Positions 56,971 through 64,000 of a stretch of DNA of 64,000 nucleotides are shown piece after piece. Each line of letters starts with the position of its first letter. The stretch's first letter is position 1. The position numbers and the translations under genes were made by a program. Origin of the DNA: Sipunculus nudus (lineage: Eukaryota > Annelida > Sipuncula > Golfingiida > Sipunculidae); contig CM049319.1 of the NCBI GenBank assembly GCA_026874595.1, positions 38,943,473-39,007,472 of the forward strand, given 5' to 3'. The notes under the pieces were generated by a model, which saw only the letters and a list, made by a program, of their open reading frames with translations, had not been told where the DNA came from and made no database searches.

Positions 56971-58930
56971 ACATAATCACACATAAGTAAAAGCAAATCA
57001 CAGACATTTTACATAATCACACATAAGTAAAAGCAAATCACAGACATTTTACATAATCACACATAAGTAAAAGCAAATCACAGACATTTTACATAATCAC
57101 ACATGAGTAAAAGCAAATCACAGACATTTTACATAATCACACATAAGGAAAAGCATATCACAGACATTTTACATAATCACACAAAAGTAAAAGCAAATCA
57201 CAGACATTTTACATAATCACACATGAGTAAAAGCAAATCACAGACATTTTACATGATCACACATAAGGAAAAGCAAATCACAGACATTTTACATAATCAC
57301 ACATGAGTAAAAGCAAATCACAGACATTTTACATAATCACACATGAGGAAAAGCAAATCACAGACATTTTACATAATCACACATGAGGAAAAGCAAATCA
57401 CAGACATTTTACATAATCACACATGAGTAAAAGCAAATCACAGACATTTTACATAATCACACATGAGTAAAAGCAAATCACAGACATTTTACATAATCAC
57501 ACATGAGTAAAAGCAAATCACAGACATTTTACATAATCACACATGAGTAAAAGCAAATCACAGACATTTTACATAATCACACATGAGTAAAAGCAAATCA
57601 CAGACATTTTACATAATCACACATGAGTAAAAGCAAATCACAGACATTTAACATAATCACACATGAGTAAAAGCAAATCACAGACATTTAACATAATCAC
57701 ACATGAGTAAAAGCAAATCACAGACATTTAACATAATCACACATGAGTAAAAGCAAATCACAGACATTTAACATAATCACACATGAGTAAAAGCAAATCA
57801 CAGACATTTTACATAATCACACATGAGTAAAAGCAAATCACAGACATTTTACATGATCACACATAAGGAAAAGCAAATCACAGACATTTTACATAATCAC
57901 ACATTAGATAAAGCAAATCACAGACATTTTACATAATCACACATGAGGAAAAGCAAATCACAGACATTTTACATAATCACACATGAGGAAAAGCAAATCA
58001 CAGACATTTTACATAATCACACATGAGTAAAAGCAAATCACAGACATTTTACATAATCACACATGAGTAAAAGCAAATCACAGACATTTTACATAATCAC
58101 ACATGAGTAAAAGCAAATCACAGACATTTTACATAATCACACATGAGTAAAAGCAAATCACAGACATTTTACATAATCACACATGAGTAAAAGCAAATCA
58201 CAGACATTTTACATAATCACACATGAGTAAAAGCAAATCACAGACATTTAACATAATCACACATGAGTAAAAGCAAATCACAGACATTTAACATAATCAC
58301 ACAAAAGTAAAAGCAAATCACAGACATTTAACATAATCACACATGAGTAAAAGCAAATCACAGACATTTTACATAATCACGCATGAGTAAAAGCAAATCA
58401 CAGACATTTTACATAATCACACATGAGTAAAAGCAAATCACAGACATTTTACATAATCACACATGAGTAAAAGCAAATCACAGACATTTTACATAATCAC
58501 ACATGAGTAAAAGCAAATCACAGACATTTTACATAATCACACATGAGTAAAAGCAAATCACAGACATTTTACATAATCACACATGAGTAAAAGCAAATCA
58601 CAGACATTTTACATAATCACACATGAGTAAAAGCAAATCACAGACATTTTACATAATCACACATGAGTAAAAGCAAATCACAGACATTTTACATAATCAC
58701 ACATTAGTAAAAGCAAATCACAGACATTTTACATAATCACACATGAGTAAAAGCAAATCACAGACATTTTACATAATCACACATGAGTAAAAGCAAATCA
58801 CAGACATTTTACATAATCACACATGAGTAAAAGCAAATCACAGACATTTTACATAATCACACATGAGTAAAAGCAAATCACAGACATTTAACATAATCAC
58901 ACATAAGTAAAAGCAAATCGCAGACATTTG
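56971..58930. repeat. Minisatellite, 49 units of exactly 40 bp
   Basis: The unit is 'acataatcacacatgagtaa' followed by AAGCAAATCACAGACATTTT. From 56971 to 58930 there are 1960 bp, 49 units, with no insertion or deletion. Variation is confined to a few positions (ATGAGTAA/ATAAGTAA/ATGAGGAA, a final T or A, and the rare ACATGATCAC). The variant order of units 7-19 recurs at units 22-34, a higher-order period of 15 units (600 bp). The last unit (58891-58930) has diverged edges. Not coding. Confidence 0.97.
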
Positions 58931-59823
58931 TAACATTCCTCATTTCTCCCGTCATTAGGCCCAGGTGCCAATCAACTGACCACCGGCTATCAGCCAATAA
59001 CAGGCAGCTAGTGACTCCGCCCACTGTACCCTGGACGGGGAATATCTTGATCTTTTTCAAGCGAGGTAGTTCAATTGAGCACGTGCAGTGGTAAGCCCCC
59101 GTGCTGACCCCGGGAGCCAGTTTTGGTTTAGGCCGTGCCTACTAACTGGTAACTTCAAACAGCAATCATGCCATCTTCCTAGGAATGTTGAACTGGTTTA
59201 ACTTTAGTAGAAATAGTGCAGTGTGGGTATTTGAATGTTCAGATTTTTAATTTTATTTCACTTAAACAGTGTTGTTTTATTTCTTCAAATTATGCAGGTA
59301 TACACTTGCCAATCCCATTTTCCTTCCAGAATAAGAAAGCAAACTACAATTCAACTGATAGCAGAGAATCCATCCTACACATAAAATAAATACATGGATG
59401 AATTAATGGATTAATGAAAATTTCATATTATATCACAGTAGCTTTCATATTGTCAAGAAATCTGATACTTGAGGGTCCGAAAATTTTGCTAGATCTTGTT
59501 GTCCGACACTTTTTTACGACCTAAGGGTGTTATATATAAGCTATAGCCTATAAGCGCATGAGAAGGAACGGCCATAATAGCTTTGCTTTCCGTGTGACAA
59601 TGCAACAGTAGAGCTCAAGCAAAATTTTTACATTCCTCATGCCAAACCTTTTACTCAAAGAAACAATTTTTTCACTCTTTTTACTAGACAATGCAATTTT
59701 CAAACCAGTCTGCAATACAAAGTGTAAGTGCAGACTGTATAACCGACATGTAGAATAGTTCCATTATTTTTTAGTCCACTTTCATCCTATGCAGTTTTCT
59801 CAAGAAGTGTTTTATCAGCGACG

Positions 59824-59825
<2 letters not shown>
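58931..59825. other. Intergenic sequence, nothing recognised
   Basis: No terminus, exon or RNA gene was recognised between the minisatellite and the AT run. Confidence 0.4.

Positions 59826-59884
<59 letters not shown>
59826..59884. repeat. AT dinucleotide microsatellite, probable insertion site of the LTR element
   Basis: About 29 AT units end exactly where the putative LTR begins (TGTTGCATGG). The element may have inserted at the AT run. Confidence 0.9.
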
Positions 59885-59889
<5 letters not shown>

Positions 59890-60618
59890 CATGGACGTCA
59901 CCCGGACATCGGAGGATGGCGCCACGAAGTGGTGTGGCCGCCCCCGTTTCCACGCTTATGGATCCACCCCGCTATCAGTGACTACTGACGCGCCTTGAGA
60001 AAACATAAAAACTATTCTTGGACCATTCAGTACTGGTTTTGCAGTTCTGCCGGCGCTATCGTTTCTCTCAAGCAAAACCACAAACTTCTGCGGTTTTCAC
60101 CCATTGTTGAAAACCTATAAAACGAACTCGCCTGCAGTACGAGGCGGGACTATTGACTTTGCTACGCCACGTTGCTGTTATCCCCGGGGACCGTGACCGT
60201 GGGCTCTTGGTCCCCAAGCCCACGGAATGCCATGAACCACGCCATGAACTTTATTATTTAGGAAGAGGAGAGACTTTATGTTTGTTTGGTGCCACATGGA
60301 TTAATACAGGACTTCAGTTTTGTGTGTGCCCGAATTATGTGTTGATGATGGACTTCAGTTTCTCGTATACCGGATTCAGTTAAGTATTTCGTTACAGTTC
60401 GTTATTTAGAGACTCAGTTTTCGTCAGAGACTTGGTTATAAATTACGTTATGTATTGACTATTATATTATTTGTGTACGATTGTAAATATTGTAATATAG
60501 GAATATAGTACTGTTTTTGAACCCATATTTTGGTTACGTATTCATTTGAAGAGAACGTGTCTGAGCATATGTGTTACGGTTCGGCCTGAGTTGTTTGGTG
60601 TGAATAGGGACCGTAACA
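59885..60618 (+). mobile_element. Putative 5' LTR of a Ty3/Gypsy-class element
   Basis: The stretch starts TGTTGCATGG after an AT run and ends ACCGTAACA, four bases before a primer-binding site. TGTT and AACA ends fit LTR termini. A TATA box (TATAAAA, 60116-60122) lies inside and would start the genomic RNA. Near the 3' end TGTTACGGT (60572-60580) and ACCGTAACA (60610-60618) form a perfect 9-bp inverted repeat. The 3' LTR is outside the window, so the left border is inferred. Confidence 0.6.
60116..60122 (+). promoter_or_regulatory. TATA box in the putative LTR
   Basis: TATAAAA in the context 'aaacctataaaacgaactcg', about 660 bp upstream of the gag start codon. It is the only good TATA box in the putative LTR. 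Confidence 0.5.
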
Positions 60619-60621
60619 TAA

Positions 60622-60639
60622 TGGCGACCGCGACGAGAC
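60622..60639 (+). promoter_or_regulatory. Primer-binding site, probably Arg-tRNA type
   Basis: TGGCGACCGCGACGAGAC begins with TGG, complementary to a tRNA CCA end, four bases after the putative LTR. From memory the 3' end of animal Arg-tRNA(TCG) would pair with about 15 of 18 positions. Confidence 0.55.
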
Positions 60640-60776
60640 CCTGTATTTCGTAATAACGGCTACATTTGGATGTAAAATTTCACGGTGGTCTCTATAAGTT
60701 CTAGTTATTGAACTAGTATTTAACTACAATTGAACTCGTATATTTCTCAGACACGTTATCTTGATACTTTGCAAAT

Positions 60777-61073
60777 ATGGGTACGGAATTTAAACCAAAT
60801 GAAATTATACCACAATTAAGAGAAAATAGGAGCTTATTGTATACGTTAAAGAAAAATGAACTTGAAATTGTTGCTCTACATTTAAATATTGACATCATGG
60901 ATGTATACACTGTAGAGGGTTTAAGAAATGTACTTAAGAAATCATTATATGGTGATGTAGAAAGTAAAGAGGAATCTGAATTGGAGGAAAAACCTATTAA
61001 GGAACCTCTTGGGGCAACAGCTATTGACCCGATAGAACTAGAATTGAGAAAGTATGAACTTAAATTGAAATGA
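60777..61073 (+). CDS. Retrotransposon Gag, N-terminal part (frame broken)
   Basis: The ORF starts 138 bp after the primer-binding site with MGTEFKPNEIIPQLRENRSL and runs 98 codons. The first 60 residues look like a small helical domain, followed by an acidic linker (SKEESELEEKPIKE) and the start of a charged helix (ELELRKYELKLK). A stop at 61071-61073 cuts the helix, which resumes in the next frame from 61072 (ELKAQVETDKLKYE). A single extra base at about 61071 explains this. Gag forms the particle that packages element RNA. The helix crossing the break shows the two parts were one protein. Confidence 0.75.
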   Translation: MGTEFKPNEIIPQLRENRSLLYTLKKNELEIVALHLNIDIMDVYTVEGLRNVLKKSLYGDVESKEESELEEKPIKEPLGATAIDPIELELRKYELKLK

Positions 61074-61890
61074 GCTCAAAGCTCAAGTTGAAACAGATAA
61101 ATTGAAATATGAAGCAGAAACAGAAATCCGTAGATGTGAAATCGAAAGAGAAACGCAAATTAAGTTGAAAGAGTTAGAGTTACAAAATCCTCAAAATCGT
61201 AAAGCACATGAGCCGTCTGAATTCCTATTCAGAAATTCGACAAAAGTACCTCCCTTCAATGAAAATGAAGTGGAGCGTTATTTCAGTTATTTTGAACGGG
61301 TGGCCACTTTAATGGCTTGGCCTAAAGGCCAGTGGACCCTGTTGTTACAAAGCGTTCTGGTTGGTCGCGCACAGGACGTTTACACTGCGCTCACAGACGA
61401 ACAATGCAGGGATTACGACACTGTAAAAGAGGTCATTCTGAGAGCCTATGAATTAGTCCCCGAAGCGTATCGCTTAAAATTTAGGAATGCCACAAAAAGA
61501 GAAAATCAAACTCATGTTGAATATGCTAGAGACAAAGAAAGTGCATTTAATAGATGGTGTCAGTCTATGAAAATTGATCAGGATTTTGAAAAACTCAAAC
61601 AACTAATTTTGATAGAAGAGTTCAAAAGGCATATCCGTAGTGACATTAAAATATTTTTGGATGAACATAAAGTAAGAAATGTAAACGAGGCTGGTGTCCT
61701 GGCAGATGAATTTGCCTTGACGCACCGCCCCAGTTATACCAGTCACAGGAGGAGGTATGGTGAGAAAAGAGAAGGTAGCAAAAGCCCAAAACTGGGTCGG
61801 AGAAAGGGTAGTCCCTACTATCGGGGTCACTCCGGCTCAGGTAAACCACAGTCCGATCATGGTAAACCCCAGTATAAAAAGTCAATCTGA
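61072..61890 (+). CDS. Retrotransposon Gag, central capsid-like part
   Basis: Open in the second frame from 61072; the first ATG is at 61102. After a long charged coiled-coil helix comes a capsid-like block: VPPFNENEVERYFSYFERVA, then WTLLLQSVLVGRAQDVYTAL, then YELVPEAYRLKFRN. This pattern (F...FER.A, W...L...L.G.A...Y, Y.L.PE.YR..FR) is that of Gypsy-class Gag related to vertebrate SCAN domains and Gmr1-like elements. The C-terminus is basic (RRRYGEKREGSKSPKLGRRK). The frame ends at 61890, just before the CCHC knuckle, which is encoded in the next frame. Either a +1 shift or one extra A in the A-run at about 61876-61880 explains this. Confidence 0.85.
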   Translation, partial: ELKAQVETDKLKYEAETEIRRCEIERETQIKLKELELQNPQNRKAHEPSEFLFRNSTKVPPFNENEVERYFSYFERVATLMAWPKGQWTLLLQSVLVGRAQDVYTALTDEQCRDYDTVKEVILRAYELVPEAYRLKFRNATKRENQTHVEYARDKESAFNRWCQSMKIDQDFEKLKQLILIEEFKRHIRSDIKIFLDEHKVRNVNEAGVLADEFALTHRPSYTSHRRRYGEKREGSKSPKLGRRKGSPYYRGHSGSGKPQSDHGKPQYKKSI

Positions 61891-63856
61891 CTCTCCTGCT
61901 CAACATAAAGAGGGACAACCTAGGACTGGACCCAAATATTGTACATTCTGTGAGTTCAAGGGGCATACAGAATCTGAGTGTTATAGAAAAAGATACGGTC
62001 AAAGTAAGCCTAAACCTAATGCGTTAACTGTTACGCAGAGCATGAAACCGGTAACAATGCCCAGTAAACTAGAGACTAAAGGTGAAACACAAAGCCCTGT
62101 CCACGAGAGCTTTCAGCCCTTTGTGTCAGATGGCTTTGTTCAGTTAGAGGGTAACCATGCAAGAAAGGCCCGTGTTAAAATCTTAAGGGATACCGGGGCA
62201 ACCCAAAGCCTCGTTTTGAAATCTGTTCTTCCCTTCTCTAAAGAAAGTTACGCGGGGTGTTCAGTTCTAGTCCAGGGCGTTAATTCGGAATTTTTAGAAG
62301 TTCCATTACACAGAGTGAAACTAGAATCTGATTTAGTCTCTGAATTTGTAACTGTAGGAGTTTGTTCAAAGTTGCCAGTAGAGGGCGTTTCGCTCCTCCT
62401 AGGCAACGATTTAGCTGTTGACAGAGTGAAAATTGATCCCAGAATGACAAAATTGCCGAGCACTGATAGGGACACAGACCTGCTCCAGCAGGAGTTTCCG
62501 GGCGTATTTCCAGGCTGTGTAGTGACTCGAGCGATGAGTAAAAAGGCAAGTCTGAAACCAGAGAGTTCTGTACTTGACCTCTCGCAAACCTTTATGGCGC
62601 ATTCAAACGATGACGTCAGTGGCTTAAAGCCCGTTACGCGAGTAAATATTAAATCGCCCGTATGTGACCCAAGTGGCACACCCAGTCCAAAGGACTCGAC
62701 TACAAATGTAGTACAGGGCAAACAGACCCTGAATAGAAATCTCCAAAGGAGTACAAACGGCGTGAAATCGCCTGATCAAAATGGGCATGAACAGGTAAAG
62801 AAGGATAGGAGTGTAAAGAAAGTAGAAGTTAGCATGAAAACTGATGATTTGATAGCAATGCAAAAGAAAGCAGATAAAGTTCCAACTTGTTTCACCTTAC
62901 AGAATGATGTACTAGTCAGAAAATATAGACCTCCCACCGTACCAGCGGACGAAACGTGGAAAACTCTTTATCAAATTGTAGTTCCCCCCGAGTATCGCCC
63001 TGAAATCTTAAAACTTGCACATGATCGTCCTATGGCAGGACATTTGGGTGTCAGGAAAACCAAACACAAAATTCTCCAACACTTCTATTGGCCCAAGTTA
63101 AAACGAGACGTGGCGAAATACTGTAAAACTTGTCATGTGTGTCAAATGATTGGAAAACCAACCCACCCAATTAGTCCTGCGCCACTCTCGCCCATACCAA
63201 CAACACATGATGCGTTTGAATCAGTAATACTTGACTGTGTAGGACCGCTAAGAAAAACTAAACATGGCAATGAATATGTTCTAACAATCATGTGTACTGC
63301 AACTAGATTTCCAGAAGCTATTCCTCTTAGAACTATATCTGCAAAGAAAATTGTTGAGGCTCTGGTTAAATTTTTTACTACTTTTGGCTTACCAAGAACA
63401 ATACAAACGGATCAAGGTTCAAATTTCATGTCAAATATATTTGCCCAGGTTATGGCAGAGCTAGGCATAAAACACTACAAATCCAGTGCCTACCATCCTG
63501 AGAGTCAAGGTGCTCTAGAGCGATTTCACCAAACTCTCAAAAACATGATTAGAGCTTATTGTCTTGACACTGGGAACCAGTGGGATGAGGGTTTACCCTT
63601 TTTGATATTTGCAGCCCGAGAAGCAGTGCAAGAAAGCTTAGGGTTTAGCCCTTTTGAATTAGTGTATGGGCACTGTGTAAGAGGCCCCCTGGCGGTGTTA
63701 AAAGACACTTGGATGGAAAACAGTGGTCAAAGTAGCTTGTTAAAATATGTTCAGGAATTCAAGGAGAAATTAGGTAGGGCAAATGAAATCGCCCAAGAAC
63801 ATTTAAAGAAAGCCCAAAACAAAATGAAAGTATGGTATGACAAAAAGAGAATTTAA
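61757..63856 (+). CDS. Retrotransposon polyprotein: CCHC knuckle, protease, integrase
   Basis: The 699-codon frame overlaps Gag; the meaningful part starts at about 61880. In order: a CCHC knuckle (C62, C65, H70, C75); an aspartic protease with DTGA at 145-148 and LLLGNDL at 213-219; a variable linker (about 230-375); an integrase zinc finger (H422, H429, C459, C462); and an integrase core with D493, D552 and E588, that is D,D35E. The enzymes process the polyprotein and insert element DNA into host DNA. No reverse transcriptase or RNase H lies between protease and integrase. That is unusual for Ty3/Gypsy and matches the Gmr1-like order, in which reverse transcriptase follows integrase. The frame ends at 63856 after WYDKKR, where the family continues. 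Confidence 0.9.
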   Translation: MVRKEKVAKAQNWVGERVVPTIGVTPAQVNHSPIMVNPSIKSQSDSPAQHKEGQPRTGPKYCTFCEFKGHTESECYRKRYGQSKPKPNALTVTQSMKPVTMPSKLETKGETQSPVHESFQPFVSDGFVQLEGNHARKARVKILRDTGATQSLVLKSVLPFSKESYAGCSVLVQGVNSEFLEVPLHRVKLESDLVSEFVTVGVCSKLPVEGVSLLLGNDLAVDRVKIDPRMTKLPSTDRDTDLLQQEFPGVFPGCVVTRAMSKKASLKPESSVLDLSQTFMAHSNDDVSGLKPVTRVNIKSPVCDPSGTPSPKDSTTNVVQGKQTLNRNLQRSTNGVKSPDQNGHEQVKKDRSVKKVEVSMKTDDLIAMQKKADKVPTCFTLQNDVLVRKYRPPTVPADETWKTLYQIVVPPEYRPEILKLAHDRPMAGHLGVRKTKHKILQHFYWPKLKRDVAKYCKTCHVCQMIGKPTHPISPAPLSPIPTTHDAFESVILDCVGPLRKTKHGNEYVLTIMCTATRFPEAIPLRTISAKKIVEALVKFFTTFGLPRTIQTDQGSNFMSNIFAQVMAELGIKHYKSSAYHPESQGALERFHQTLKNMIRAYCLDTGNQWDEGLPFLIFAAREAVQESLGFSPFELVYGHCVRGPLAVLKDTWMENSGQSSLLKYVQEFKEKLGRANEIAQEHLKKAQNKMKVWYDKKRI

Positions 63857-64000
63857 ACCTGGTGATAAAGTTCTGGTATTATTCCCAATTCCAGGATATC
63901 CCCTGCAAGCAAAATACTCTGGATCATACAAAATTGTTGAGAAGAAATCAGATTTTGAATTATGTGATTGATACTCCTGATCGTAGAAAGTCACAACAAC
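63843..64000 (+). pseudogene. Continuation of the polyprotein in shifted frames, cut by the window edge
   Basis: After 63843 the next frame reads REFKPGDKVLVLFPIPGYPL, a typical post-integrase (GPY/F-like) segment, up to about 63956. A further shift at about 63957 gives NYVIDTPDRRKSQQ to the end. So two more frame changes occur within 120 bp. Reverse transcriptase, if present, would lie beyond 64000. Confidence 0.7.

Noticed and set aside
56971-58930. Regular short repeats suggesting a CRISPR array
   Set aside because: The units are contiguous with no unique spacers, and the genome is eukaryotic. It is a minisatellite.
60713-60910. Minus-strand frames across the retroelement (also 61603-62002 and 62248-62863)
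   Set aside because: They lie opposite recognised gag, protease and integrase coding sequence and have no features of their own.
1-64000. tRNA, rRNA or other structured RNA genes
   Set aside because: I looked for box A/B-type words and cloverleaf-like stretches by eye and saw none I could support. A covariance-model scan would be decisive.

Overview
The window looks like a piece of a large, repeat-rich invertebrate nuclear genome. A mollusc, probably a bivalve, is my best guess, but nothing in the sequence proves the species. It is AT-rich, has long introns with GT-AG splice sites, many microsatellites and homopolymer runs, and dense non-autonomous transposable elements. No bacterial gene structure is present.

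One host gene is clear. On the minus strand, from about 49186 down past 8851, lie eight coding exons of LIN9, a core subunit of the MuvB/DREAM cell-cycle complex. They join in frame, with matching splice phases, into the first 294 codons. These cover the conserved N-terminus, the DIRP region and the Tudor-like region. The start codon and a likely promoter are near 49186-49230. The remaining 3' exons were not found in positions 1-8850 and probably lie beyond the left edge.

The LIN9 introns (1-49158) are packed with at least five repeat families, here called A to E. Families A to D share one plan: a short 5' palindrome, a 5' arm, an internal body that often holds tandem arrays (336-bp, 302-bp, 180-bp units), often a GACG-rich microsatellite, and a 3' end carrying the inverse complement of the 5' arm. 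In A, B, C and E the 3' end is a hairpin. This plan resembles Helentron-associated elements (HINE, DINE-1 or pearl type). Nearly all lie in the plus orientation, antisense to LIN9, often head-to-tail and nested. Two TIR elements (5242-7023, 16110-17640), an hAT-type element with a perfect 8-bp target duplication (46942-47370) and several minisatellites complete this part.

Right of LIN9 (49236-64000) the sequence is intergenic. It holds a minus-strand LINE fragment flanked by a 134-bp direct repeat, a possible Ty1/copia LTR with primer-binding site, a 49-unit array of an exactly 40-bp repeat (56971-58930), and at the right edge a Ty3/Gypsy-class LTR retrotransposon. That element has an LTR, a primer-binding site, gag, a CCHC knuckle, a DTGA protease and a D,D35E integrase. 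No reverse transcriptase lies between protease and integrase, as in the Gmr1-like order. Its frames are broken in several places.
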